Shown in pieces: positions 13,849 to 21,915 of a stretch of 32,529 bases of DNA. The translations under genes and the position numbers were made by a program. Location: positions 1 through 32,529 of the forward strand of contig CAKRVX010000018.1 in the NCBI GenBank assembly GCA_934409175.1. Reading direction: 5' to 3'. This DNA comes from an uncultured Blautia sp. (GTDB lineage Bacteria; Bacillota; Clostridia; Lachnospirales; Lachnospiraceae). The notes under the pieces were generated by a model that saw nothing but the letters and a program-made list of their open reading frames with translations, made no database searches and was not told the origin of the DNA. Position 1 is the stretch's first letter; every line of letters starts with the position of its first letter.

Positions 13849-15132
13849 ATGAAGAAAAAATTATATCTTATAATGTTTGCCGCATGCCTTGCCCTGACAG
13901 GTACAGCCTGTGGCAGCAGTAAGGATACAGATACAGTCGCAGATACTGCGAAAACACAGGAGAATAAAGAAGAGAAGAAGGCCGAAGTAGGGAACGGAAG
14001 ACTTGTTTCTGTGGAAAATGTAGATAAATATATTACTATCGGTGAATATAAAGGGCTTGTTCTTGATAATACTGTAACAGCAATCTCTGACGAAGATGTA
14101 CAGGTACAGATAGATGAAGATCTTCAGGATAAAGCTGAGCCTGTATCAGATGGAGCACAGGATGGAGATCTGGTTACGATCAACTATGTAGGAACTGTTG
14201 ATGGTAAGACCTTTGATGGCGGTACAGCGAATAATTATGATTTTGTTGTGGGCCAGGGAACCATGTTTGATGAATTTGAACAAGGTGTTGTTGGAATGAA
14301 GAAGGGGGATACCAAGGAGATTGATATAGATTTTCCATCCGACTATGGTGACAGTACTGTGGCAGGACAGAGTGTTGCATATAAAGTTACTGTGCAGAAT
14401 GTACGCCGTGCATCTGAACTTACGGATGAATGGGTAGCAAAAAATACAGATTATACTACTGTAGATGAGTACAAAAAAGCAGTTCGCACTCAACTTGAGA
14501 AAGATGCAAGAGATTCTGCCGAAGAGGTATTGAAAAATACTGCATGGAGTACAGTACTTGAGAACTCAGAGGTGAAAGAATATCCACAGGAAGATCTTGA
14601 TAATGCCATTGCTGAATTTAAAAAAAGTATGGAAGTTTATGCGAAACAGGCAGATATGACGCTGGATGAATTTGTCGAAAGCCAGGGTATCTCTCAGGAT
14701 GACTTTGAAGAGCAGAGCCGTCAGTATGCGGAGGGAAAAGTAAAACAGAATCTTATTGTACAGGGGATTATGGATGCAGAAGGCATTTCTCTGGACGATA
14801 AGGAGAGTCTTCAGTTACAGAATAAGCTTGTGAAACAGATGTCGGCAGGCAGTCTTGCAGAACTGGTGGATACTTATGGACAGACTTATGTGGATGAGTC
14901 AGTAGGCCTGCTCAGAGTGGAGAATCTGATTGTGGACAGTGCGAATGTCAGTGAGAAAGTGGCGGCAGGTGACAGTGTTGCAGAAAATGCAGATGGAGCT
15001 GCAGCGAATACAGACGCAACTGTTCAGGATACAGAGTCCGAGACAAATAAAGATATAGAAAAAGAACTTGGAACAGAAAGTACGGATGATACAGTGGATT
15101 CAGGCAGCGATCAGACAGAAATTGATGAATAA
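13849..15132 (+). CDS. Trigger-factor-like FKBP peptidyl-prolyl isomerase, lipoprotein
   Basis: This 427-aa protein has a signal peptide (KKKLYLIMFAACLALTGTAC) whose Cys, near residue 21, is followed by GSS, so it is probably lipidated, though the residue at -3 is off consensus. Residues about 104-187 form an FKBP domain (DGDLVTINYVGTVDGKTFDG, then GQGTMFDEFEQGVVGMKKGD, and the final AYKVTVQNVRR). Residues about 190-370 match the helical C-terminal chaperone domain of trigger factor (YAKQADMTLDEFVESQGIS, then YAEGKVKQNLIVQGI). The ribosome-docking N-terminal domain of cytosolic trigger factor is replaced by the signal peptide and a linker. The tail (about 375-427) is acidic and disordered. 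It probably folds exported proteins at the outer face of the membrane. It is 12 bases downstream of the deacetylase-like gene, with AAAAGGAG before the ATG. Confidence 0.88.
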   Translation: MKKKLYLIMFAACLALTGTACGSSKDTDTVADTAKTQENKEEKKAEVGNGRLVSVENVDKYITIGEYKGLVLDNTVTAISDEDVQVQIDEDLQDKAEPVSDGAQDGDLVTINYVGTVDGKTFDGGTANNYDFVVGQGTMFDEFEQGVVGMKKGDTKEIDIDFPSDYGDSTVAGQSVAYKVTVQNVRRASELTDEWVAKNTDYTTVDEYKKAVRTQLEKDARDSAEEVLKNTAWSTVLENSEVKEYPQEDLDNAIAEFKKSMEVYAKQADMTLDEFVESQGISQDDFEEQSRQYAEGKVKQNLIVQGIMDAEGISLDDKESLQLQNKLVKQMSAGSLAELVDTYGQTYVDESVGLLRVENLIVDSANVSEKVAAGDSVAENADGAAANTDATVQDTESETNKDIEKELGTESTDDTVDSGSDQTEIDE

Positions 15133-15205
15133 TGGTCATTGTATTTCACTCATAAATGAGTTATGATTAAAGCCAAGACATTAACCGGTTCAGGTTACAG
15201 TGGAG

Positions 15206-15234
15206 TTGCCCGGTTATATGCGGCAGATTATAAA
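15206..15234 (+). promoter_or_regulatory. Sigma-A type promoter for the secreted deacetylase
   Basis: -35 TTGCCC (15206-15211), 17-base spacer, -10 TATAAA (15229-15234). It lies in the 152-base gap after the trigger-factor-like gene. Transcription would start near 15241, 44 bases before the start codon. No clear terminator precedes it, so readthrough from upstream is also possible. Confidence 0.55.
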
Positions 15235-15284
15235 TATCTGTTTAATTGAAAGAAACATAAAGTAAAAGCGGGGAAAGTAAAGAA

Positions 15285-16634
15285 ATGGATAAGCGGGTCT
15301 TGCGCGAGAGAATGCGCAGAAAAAAACGTCAGATGATGATTCGACGGTACACGAAAATGGGCTTGTATGTAGTTGGGCTGATTCTGGCAATCGTGTTTGT
15401 GGTCAGAGGGATTATTATTCCTGTAGCACACCATATAGCTGGTGGTGGAAGTGGGAAAGAAACAGTACAGGCTCAGGCCGAAACTGAGCAGGAGGCTTCA
15501 GATCCTAATGCAGCAGTGCGACAGCCGCTAAAGGGTCAGTCGGATACAGATAAGATTACTACTGTTACGGCTGGATGGCATGAGGATGCCAATGGAAAAT
15601 GGTATCAGAATGCAGATGGTACATATTATGCAAATGGATTTCAGGATATAGATGGAACAACGTATTCCTTTGATGAGAACGGTTATATGCAGACGGGTTG
15701 GATCACAAAGGGAGTGAATGACTATTATTTTAATGATGATGGTTCTTATGACCCATCACAGAAACGACCGATGCTTGCATTAACTTTTGATGATGGTCCT
15801 GGGGAGTACACGGATGAACTTCTGGATTGTCTGGAACAGAATAATGCTCATGCGACATTCTTTATGCTTGGACAGAATGTATCAGCATATCCGGATGCGC
15901 CGAAGCGTATGCTTGAATTAGGATGTGAGATTGGCAGTCATTCCTGGGATCATACACAGCTTACTACAATTGACATTGATTCGGTTGCCAAACAGTTTTC
16001 TGATACAGATAATGCACTGATCGATGCGTGCGGACAGGCAGCATCTGTTGCACGAGCACCATACGGAGATGGAAACACGGACATTTATAATACGGTAGGA
16101 AAGCCGTTCTTTATGTGGTCATTGGATACAGAAGACTGGAAACTGCTGGATGCAGATGCCGATTATAATGCAGTTATGAATGGAGATCTTACAGATGGCT
16201 CTATTATTCTGATGCATGACATTCATGAACCATCGGTGCAGGCAGCATTAAGACTGATTCCTGATCTCATTGCCAAGGGATATAAACTTGTAACAGTCAG
16301 TGAGATGGCAGAAGCGAAGAATGTAACCTTGCAGAATGCCTGCTATGTGGATTTCTGGCAGAGTAATCTGGACAGTGGACAGGTGGCCGGATATCAGGGT
16401 AATACAAATACGGACGCAAATACGTCAGATGGTTCAGATACATCATCAGATGGAAGTGATTCTTCTGACAGCAGTGATTCTTCAGACGTAAGCTCTGATG
16501 GAGATGGATCTGACAGCTATGATGACGGAAGTTCGGATGACGAAAATTATGACGATGGAAGCTCCGGCGACGACAGTTACGATGATGGAAGTTATGATGA
16601 TTCTGAAGATTACAGTGATGACAGTGGATATTGA
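15285..16634 (+). CDS. Cell-surface polysaccharide deacetylase (NodB) with cell-wall-binding repeats and Ser/Asp tail
   Basis: This is a 449-aa exported protein. A basic N-terminus (RERMRRKKRQMMIRRYTK) precedes a signal anchor (MGLYVVGLILAIVFVVRGII). Residues about 98-148 carry choline/cell-wall-binding-type repeats (GKWYQNADGTYYANGFQDID, then YSFDENGYMQTGW). The NodB domain spans about 160-345. Its first motif is LTFDDGPGEY (Asp169 metal ligand), the second is GSHSWDH (His219, His223), RAPYGDG is the third, and MHDIH near residue 310 supplies the last. These are the complete catalytic motifs of peptidoglycan N-acetylglucosamine or related deacetylases. From about residue 378 the tail is almost only Ser, Asp, Gly and Tyr. 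GGGG lies about 11 bases before the ATG. A strong terminator follows. No LPxTG sorting motif is present. Confidence 0.92.
   Translation: MDKRVLRERMRRKKRQMMIRRYTKMGLYVVGLILAIVFVVRGIIIPVAHHIAGGGSGKETVQAQAETEQEASDPNAAVRQPLKGQSDTDKITTVTAGWHEDANGKWYQNADGTYYANGFQDIDGTTYSFDENGYMQTGWITKGVNDYYFNDDGSYDPSQKRPMLALTFDDGPGEYTDELLDCLEQNNAHATFFMLGQNVSAYPDAPKRMLELGCEIGSHSWDHTQLTTIDIDSVAKQFSDTDNALIDACGQAASVARAPYGDGNTDIYNTVGKPFFMWSLDTEDWKLLDADADYNAVMNGDLTDGSIILMHDIHEPSVQAALRLIPDLIAKGYKLVTVSEMAEAKNVTLQNACYVDFWQSNLDSGQVAGYQGNTNTDANTSDGSDTSSDGSDSSDSSDSSDVSSDGDGSDSYDDGSSDDENYDDGSSGDDSYDDGSYDDSEDYSDDSGY
16426..16631 (+). repeat. Low-complexity Ser/Asp/Gly-coding repeat
   Basis: Degenerate GATGGAAGT / GATGATGGAAGT units repeat through the 3' end of the secreted deacetylase gene, coding for SDGSD, SDSSD and DDGSYDD-type units. 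The region is coding, in frame and free of stops until the gene end. Confidence 0.8.
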
Positions 16635-16659
16635 TTTTTAAGTGTAATGTAAAAAATAT

Positions 16660-16706
16660 GAGAACAGATTCTGTGGGAAAGCAGGAATCTGTTCTCTTTG
16701 TTTTTG
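16660..16706 (+). terminator. Intrinsic terminator after the secreted deacetylase
   Basis: GAGAACAGATTC (16660-16671) pairs perfectly with GAATCTGTTCTC (16685-16696). The downstream sequence is TTTGTTTTTG. It separates the envelope block from glgB. Confidence 0.93.
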
Positions 16707-16761
16707 TACAAAAAAGTCTATAAATTTACAAAAAAATTGTTGAATATACACAGTGTTTTGA

Positions 16762-16790
16762 TTGACGTAAGAGAAACGTGTTGGTATAAT
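16762..16790 (+). promoter_or_regulatory. Strong sigma-A promoter for glgB
   Basis: -35 TTGACG (16762-16767), 17-base spacer, -10 TATAAT (16785-16790) with an extended -10 TGG just before it. The transcript would start near 16797, giving a leader of about 90 bases that contains a small TGACT/AGTCA hairpin at 16804-16816. Confidence 0.88.
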
Positions 16791-16886
16791 AAAGACTATA
16801 GAATGACTAAAAGTCAGTTCACATCCGTGAAAAAATAGAGCAGAAATAAAAGGATTGCGAAGCTGAAAATCAAGGGAGGACTCCAG

Positions 16887-18770
16887 ATGGGTGAATGTAT
16901 GAAATTTACGGATTTAGACCAGTATTTATTTGGTCAGGGGACCAATTATGAAGTATATAAAAAACTGGGAGCTCATCCGGTTACATATCGTCGTAAGAAG
17001 GGTGTATATTTCGCGGTATGGGCGCCGAATGCACAGTCTGTATCTGTAATCGGGGAATTTAATGACTGGAATGAAGAGGTAAATCCGATGAAGAAAGTCG
17101 GACCGATTGGTGTTTATGAACTGTTTGTGCCGGGAGCGAAAATCGGGCAGCTTTATAAATTTTTTATTGTGGGAGCGCACGGAGAACATTTATATAAGGC
17201 GGATCCTTATGCCAATGAAGCTGAGAAACGTCCAGGTACAGCATCCAGAATCACAGATATTTCTGATTATAAATGGAAAGATTCAACATGGATCAAGAAC
17301 AGGGAAACATTTGATGAAAAAGTAGAAGCTATGGCAATTTATGAAGTCCATCCGGGTTCCTGGAAAAAGCATCCCTGGTCTGAAGATAATGAAGAGGGGT
17401 TTTATAATTACCGTGAACTTGCGCATTCCCTTACAGATTATGTAAAAAAGATGGGATATACACATGTAGAACTTATGGGAATTGCAGAACATCCTTTTGA
17501 TGGTTCCTGGGGGTATCAGGTAACCGGCTATTACGCACCTACCTCCCGTTATGGAACGCCACAGGATTTTAAATATATGATCGATTATTTTCATCAGCAT
17601 AAGATCGGTGTTATTCTGGACTGGGTACCGGCGCATTTCCCAAAAGATGCTCATGGTCTGGCAAATTTTGATGGAACAGCAGTTTATGAACATGCGGACC
17701 CAAGACAGGGAGAGCATCCTGACTGGGGAACCAAGATTTATAACTACGGCCGCCCGGAAGTGAAGAATTTCCTGATTGCAAATGCTCTTTACTGGGTAGA
17801 AGAGTGTCATGTAGATGGCCTTCGTGTAGATGCTGTTGCGTCTATGCTTTATCTGGATTACGGTAAGAAGGATGGAGAATGGGTAGCCAATAAATATGGT
17901 GGAAATAAAAATCTGGAGGCAATTGAATTTTTCAAACATCTTAATACAGTAGTGCTTGGCAGAAACCATGGTACAGTTATGATTGCTGAGGAATCCACTG
18001 CATGGCCGATGGTTACCGGAGATGCAGAGAAAGACGGACTGGGATTCAGTCTGAAATGGAACATGGGCTGGATGAATGATTTTCTGGAGTATATGAAACT
18101 TGATCCGTATTTCCGTAAATTTAACCATAATAAGATGACATTCTCCATGACCTATGCTTACAGTGAGAGGTATGTACTGGTTCTTTCTCATGATGAGGTA
18201 GTACATCTGAAATGTTCCATGCTGGAGAAGATGCCGGGAGAAATGGAAAATAAATATAAGAATCTGAAAGCTGCATATTCTTTTATGAATTGCCATCCGG
18301 GCAAAAAACTTCTGTTTATGGGGCAGGAATTTGGACAGCTTCGTGAGTGGAGTGAGGAAAGAGAACTTGACTGGTTCCTCCTGCAGGAACAGCCGCATCA
18401 GGATCTTCAGAATTATGTGAAAGATCTTCTTACGATTTATAAAAAGTATCCGGCCTTATATGCCACAGATAATGATCCTGAGAGTTTCGAATGGATCAAT
18501 GCCAATGATGGAGACAGGAGTATTTTTAGTTTTATAAGAAAATCACCGACAAAGAGAAATAATATTCTTTACGTAGTAAACTTTACACCTGTAGACCGTC
18601 CGGATTATAGAGTGGGAGTACCGAAGAAAAAACAGTATAAGCTGATCATGGATGAACATGGTCTGACAGAATCAAGAATATTCAAATCTGTAAAACAGGA
18701 GTGTGATAACAGACCATTTTCTTTCGCATATCCACTTCCAGCGTATGGAGTTGCTATTTTTGTATATTAA
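16887..18770 (+). CDS. glgB: 1,4-alpha-glucan (glycogen) branching enzyme
   Basis: This 627-aa GH13 enzyme cuts alpha-1,4 chains and rejoins them as alpha-1,6 branches in glycogen. Residues about 20-110 form the CBM48 module (VYFAVWAPNAQSVSVIGEFN and GQLYKFFI). The catalytic barrel follows, with DGSWGYQVTGYYAPTSRYG and then the three acidic catalytic positions: Asp315 in DGLRVDAVASML, Glu368 in MIAEEST, and Asp436 in LSHDEVVH. The length fits forms that lack the extra N-terminal N1 module. The start at 16887 has GGAGG (16875-16879) 7 bases upstream; an in-frame ATG at 16899 is a less likely alternative. It stands alone behind a strong promoter. The phosphorylase gene at the left edge is the only other glycogen gene seen. 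I see no clear terminator after the stop. Confidence 0.96.
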   Translation: MGECMKFTDLDQYLFGQGTNYEVYKKLGAHPVTYRRKKGVYFAVWAPNAQSVSVIGEFNDWNEEVNPMKKVGPIGVYELFVPGAKIGQLYKFFIVGAHGEHLYKADPYANEAEKRPGTASRITDISDYKWKDSTWIKNRETFDEKVEAMAIYEVHPGSWKKHPWSEDNEEGFYNYRELAHSLTDYVKKMGYTHVELMGIAEHPFDGSWGYQVTGYYAPTSRYGTPQDFKYMIDYFHQHKIGVILDWVPAHFPKDAHGLANFDGTAVYEHADPRQGEHPDWGTKIYNYGRPEVKNFLIANALYWVEECHVDGLRVDAVASMLYLDYGKKDGEWVANKYGGNKNLEAIEFFKHLNTVVLGRNHGTVMIAEESTAWPMVTGDAEKDGLGFSLKWNMGWMNDFLEYMKLDPYFRKFNHNKMTFSMTYAYSERYVLVLSHDEVVHLKCSMLEKMPGEMENKYKNLKAAYSFMNCHPGKKLLFMGQEFGQLREWSEERELDWFLLQEQPHQDLQNYVKDLLTIYKKYPALYATDNDPESFEWINANDGDRSIFSFIRKSPTKRNNILYVVNFTPVDRPDYRVGVPKKKQYKLIMDEHGLTESRIFKSVKQECDNRPFSFAYPLPAYGVAIFVY

Positions 18771-18852
18771 CAGGATATGGAAACAGAAAAACTATCTGCG
18801 AAACGTTACACGTAAAATGCAATAATCGATAAAATTCGTGCAAAATAAATAA

Positions 18853-18881
18853 TTGCTTTTTCATATTAATTGAGTTATAAT
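18853..18881 (+). promoter_or_regulatory. Sigma-A type promoter for the GTPase cassette
   Basis: -35 TTGCTT (18853-18858), 17-base spacer, -10 TATAAT (18876-18881). Transcription would start near 18888, about 52 bases before the 77-aa gene. I looked for a Zur-like palindrome here and saw none. Confidence 0.75.
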
Positions 18882-18939
18882 GAGCGCGAAAACAAAGAGA
18901 TGATTGAAAAGAAATGTGCATGTTGAAAGGAGAACAGAC

Positions 18940-19173
18940 ATGAAAGTATCTAATATTAAAAATATTGAAAAATTTTTTGACGTAGTAGACAGCTGCACCG
19001 GCAGAGTAGAATTAGTTACAGGCGAAGGTGACAGACTGAACCTTAAATCCAAATTATCCCAGTATGTATCTCTGGCAAACATCTTTTCAGGCGGAGAAAT
19101 TCCGGAACTTGAGATCGTTGCATATGAGAAAGAAGACATCGATAAATTAATGAGCTTCATGATCAACGGTTGA
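18940..19173 (+). CDS. Small conserved-looking cytosolic protein, function unknown
   Basis: This protein is 77 aa from the ATG at 18940, which has AAAGGAG 9 bases upstream. A longer frame from 18904 lacks a ribosome site. There is no signal peptide or membrane segment. The composition is mixed, with an N-terminal helix (IKNIEKFFDVVDSCTGRVEL), a possible strand pair (ELVTGEGDRLNL), a helical part (LSQYVSLANIF) and a C-terminal helix (EKEDIDKLMSFMI). One Cys is present. I do not recognise the family and will not name a function. It is the first gene after a strong promoter and is followed 74 bases later by the CobW-type GTPase, so it may be part of the same transcript. A short GGGG-rich stretch (19189-19212) in that gap could form a weak hairpin. 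Confidence 0.75.
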   Translation: MKVSNIKNIEKFFDVVDSCTGRVELVTGEGDRLNLKSKLSQYVSLANIFSGGEIPELEIVAYEKEDIDKLMSFMING

Positions 19174-19247
19174 TTATAGAAATATATTGGGGGGCATGAT
19201 ATAGTCATGTCCCCTTATTTGACGTAGAGAAAAAGGAGAAATAGATT

Positions 19248-20303
19248 ATGGCAACAAAAATTGATATTATTTCTGGATTTTTAGGTGCGGGTAAAACTAC
19301 ACTGATCAAGAAACTTCTGAAAGAGGCATTTGGTGATGAACAGGTTGTACTGATCGAGAATGAATTTGGTGAGATTGGTATTGATGGCGGTTTCCTGAAA
19401 GAGGCAGGAATTGAAATCCGTGAAATGAATTCCGGATGTATCTGCTGCTCTCTGGTTGGCGATTTCGGTACTTCTTTGAAAGAAGTTGTAGACAAGTATC
19501 ATCCGGACAGAATTCTGATTGAACCATCAGGGGTAGGTAAACTTTCTGATGTTATTAAAGCTGTGCAGGGCGTTCAGGGAGATGTTGATATTGTACTGAA
19601 CAGTTATACAACTGTAGTAGATGCAAAGAAATGCAAAATGTATATGAGAAACTTTGGCGAGTTCTTTGATAATCAGGTAGAATATGCCGGAGCTATCATT
19701 ATGAGCCGTACAGATATTGTGGATGAGAAAAAAGCACAGCAGGCAATGGAACTTCTCCGTGGCATGAATGAGAAAGCAGCGATCATCACCACTCCGATTG
19801 ACAAACTGGATGGAAAGAAAATTCTGGAAGTTATGGAGAAACCTGTATCTCTGGCAGACGAACTTATGGCAGAAGAAGAGGTTTGCCCGGAATGCGGACA
19901 TGTACATGAGCATGGAGAGCATCACCATGATCACGATCACGAAGAACATGAACATCATCATGATCACGACCATGAATGCGGCTGCGGACATGATCACCAT
20001 GATCATCACCACCATCACGCAGATGAGGTGTTCACAAGCTGGGGACGTGAGACGATTAAGAAATATACAAGAGAAGATCTGGAGAAGAAGCTGGAAGCTC
20101 TTTCTGCTTCTGAAGATTATGGAATCATTCTTCGTGCAAAAGGTATGCTTCCTGCAGAAGACGGAACATGGATCTACTTTGACATGGTTCCGGAAGAAAC
20201 AGAAATTCGTGAAGGTGCTCCGGAATATACAGGACGTCTGTGTGTGATAGGTTCCAAGTTGAAAGAAGATAAACTGGCAGAGCTTTTCGGACTGGCAGAA
20301 TAA
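19248..20303 (+). CDS. CobW/G3E family metallochaperone-type GTPase with CxCC and His-rich loop
   Basis: This is a 351-aa G3E GTPase. The P-loop is GFLGAGKTT (residues 10-18), followed by ENEFGEIGID. The metal-binding CxCC appears as GCICC (Cys64, Cys66, Cys67). The Walker B-like segment is ILIEPSGVG, and the base-specificity motif is SRTD. Residues about 211-258 form a metal-binding insert with CPECGH, many alternating His and Asp, and CGCGH. The C-terminal CobW_C domain (about 262-351) contains ILRAKGMLPAEDGTWIYFD. Members insert or deliver metals such as zinc or cobalt to target proteins using GTP. The metal and client here are unknown; the loop favours zinc, cobalt or nickel. AAAAGGAG precedes the ATG. 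The related gene at 20336 follows 32 bases later. Confidence 0.9.
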   Translation: MATKIDIISGFLGAGKTTLIKKLLKEAFGDEQVVLIENEFGEIGIDGGFLKEAGIEIREMNSGCICCSLVGDFGTSLKEVVDKYHPDRILIEPSGVGKLSDVIKAVQGVQGDVDIVLNSYTTVVDAKKCKMYMRNFGEFFDNQVEYAGAIIMSRTDIVDEKKAQQAMELLRGMNEKAAIITTPIDKLDGKKILEVMEKPVSLADELMAEEEVCPECGHVHEHGEHHHDHDHEEHEHHHDHDHECGCGHDHHDHHHHHADEVFTSWGRETIKKYTREDLEKKLEALSASEDYGIILRAKGMLPAEDGTWIYFDMVPEETEIREGAPEYTGRLCVIGSKLKEDKLAELFGLAE

Positions 20304-20335
20304 GAATAAACATAAATATAAAGGAATGAAAAGTT

Positions 20336-21286
20336 ATGGATGATATCAGAGTTCCCATTTATTTGATAACCGGTTTCCTGGAAAGCGGAAAGACTACTTT
20401 CCTGGATTTTACATTACAGCAAGATTATTTTTCCATTGACGGAAAAACTCTGCTCATTCTTTGCGAAGAAGGCGAAGAAGAATATGATATGGATAAACTG
20501 AAACTCGCAAACACAGTTGTAGAGGTGATCGAGGACGAGGAAGACCTGACTCCAGAACGTCTGGCTGCAATGGATATCATCCATCAGCCGGAGCGTGTAG
20601 TCATTGAGTATAACGGAATGTGGCTGGTAAGCAAATTTGAACAGATGGAACTTCCGGAAGGATGGGGAATTGAGCAGCAGATTACCTGTGTAGATGCAAC
20701 CACTTACCAGGTTTATATGGCAAATATGAAATCTCAGTTTATGGACATGATAAAAAATACAGATATGGTAGTTTTTAACCGCTGTAAAGAGGGAGATCCT
20801 CTTCCTGCATATCGTAGAGGGATTAAAGTTGCAAACCAGAGTGCGGAAGTTATCTTTGAGGATGAAGAAGGCGAACTGGATGATATTTTTCAGGATGAGA
20901 TGCCATTTGATATCAATGCCCCGATTATTGAAATCCCACCGGAAGATTATGGAATCTGGTTTGTGGATGCGATGGATAATCCTGATAACTATGTGGGTAA
21001 GATCGTACGTTTCAAGGGCCGTGTCATGAAACCGCGTGGAATGGGAAGTAAATTTTTTGTTCCAGGTCGTGTGGCGATGACCTGCTGTGCAGACGATACT
21101 ACCTTCCTGGGATATGTATGCAGAAGCGATGACGCACCGCATATAAAAGAAGGAAGCTGGGTGGAGATTACTGCAAAAGTAGCATTTGAGAATCGCACTG
21201 AGTATCAGGGAGAGGGCATTGTGCTTTATGCAAGTGCTGCGAAACCATGCGAGCCACTGAAAGAAGAAATGGTATACTTTAACTGA
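20336..21286 (+). CDS. CobW-like GTPase without CxCC, fused to a DUF1980/YcgQ-like C-terminal domain
   Basis: This 316-aa protein begins like a G3E GTPase: PIYLITGFLESGKTTF (P-loop near residues 13-20), a degenerate switch (CEEGEEEYD where the family has NEFGE), and VVIEYNGMW in the place of the IEPSG block. The CxCC of CobW proteins is absent. A possible NKxD equivalent reads FNRCKEGD. From about residue 195 the sequence changes character: VGKIVRFKGRVMKP, then FFVPGRVAMTCCADD and EGSWVEITAKVAF. These resemble the C-terminal domain of YcgQ/DUF1980 (TIGR03943) proteins, an OB-like fold with a conserved MTCC pair. In Bacillus, ycgQ neighbours zinc-responsive CobW genes. The fusion suggests the two functions act in one pathway. 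AAGGA lies 10 bases before the ATG. Confidence 0.78.
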   Translation: MDDIRVPIYLITGFLESGKTTFLDFTLQQDYFSIDGKTLLILCEEGEEEYDMDKLKLANTVVEVIEDEEDLTPERLAAMDIIHQPERVVIEYNGMWLVSKFEQMELPEGWGIEQQITCVDATTYQVYMANMKSQFMDMIKNTDMVVFNRCKEGDPLPAYRRGIKVANQSAEVIFEDEEGELDDIFQDEMPFDINAPIIEIPPEDYGIWFVDAMDNPDNYVGKIVRFKGRVMKPRGMGSKFFVPGRVAMTCCADDTTFLGYVCRSDDAPHIKEGSWVEITAKVAFENRTEYQGEGIVLYASAAKPCEPLKEEMVYFN

Positions 21287-21318
21287 TTGCCGGCGGCAGC
21301 AGTGGACGGAGAGACGAT

Positions 21319-21900
21319 ATGTATTTAATAGTAGGTTTGGGAAATCCCGGGAAGCAGTATGAAGCAACCCGCCATAATATGGGTTTCGACACAATAGATT
21401 ATCTGGTAGAGGAATACAAGGTTCCCCAGGGCGGCGTAAAGTTCAACGCCATGTATGGTAAGACCATGATCGGCGGAGAGAAGGTTATTCTTATGAAACC
21501 TCTGTCCTTCATGAATTTAAGCGGCGGTCCTGTCAGAGCAATGGCAGATTATTTCAAGATTGATCCTGAGACGGAACTGATTGTGATTTATGATGATATT
21601 GATCTGGATCCGGGTCAGCTTCGTATCCGTAAGCAGGGAAGCGCAGGCGGACATAATGGAATTAAGGATATCATCCGCCAGCTTGGAACTGAGAAATTCC
21701 TGCGTATCAAAGTTGGCGTAGGTGCTAAGCCAAAGGGATGGGATCTGGCAGATCATGTACTTGGCAGATTTTCCACAGAAGATCGTAAACTTGTGGATGG
21801 AGCTATTGAAAAAGCAGCGAAAGCTGTGGATATCATGATTTCACAAGGCGCAGATGCAGCCATGAACGAATACAACAGAAAAGTGCCTGTACAGAAATAA
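21319..21900 (+). CDS. pth: Peptidyl-tRNA hydrolase
   Basis: This 193-aa cytosolic enzyme cleaves the ester bond of peptidyl-tRNA that drops off ribosomes. Conserved residues are visible: Asn9 in VGLGNPGKQYE, the catalytic His19 in TRHNMGFD, KPLSFMNLSGG, the Asp of YDDIDLDPGQ, and SAGGHNGIKDI with its conserved His-Asn. The length is standard. It starts 32 bases after the second GTPase gene, with GGAGAG upstream, so it may share that transcript. The order pth then mfd is common in Firmicutes. Confidence 0.96.
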   Translation: MYLIVGLGNPGKQYEATRHNMGFDTIDYLVEEYKVPQGGVKFNAMYGKTMIGGEKVILMKPLSFMNLSGGPVRAMADYFKIDPETELIVIYDDIDLDPGQLRIRKQGSAGGHNGIKDIIRQLGTEKFLRIKVGVGAKPKGWDLADHVLGRFSTEDRKLVDGAIEKAAKAVDIMISQGADAAMNEYNRKVPVQK

Positions 21901-21915
21901 TACATGCAGGTAAAA

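Noticed and set aside
18772..18939. Zur- or other metal-repressor palindrome before the GTPase cassette
   Set aside because: I searched the promoter region by eye and found no convincing inverted repeat matching a known metal-repressor box.
19527..20018. Long antisense frame opposite the His-rich GTPase gene (Met/Val/Ile-rich)
   Set aside because: It is the complement of CAT/GAT-rich codons in a well-supported gene, with no ribosome site or homology.
19900..20025. Repeated CATGATCAC units that look like short tandem DNA repeats
   Set aside because: They are the codons of the metal-binding His/Asp loop and stay in frame; not a CRISPR or regulatory array.
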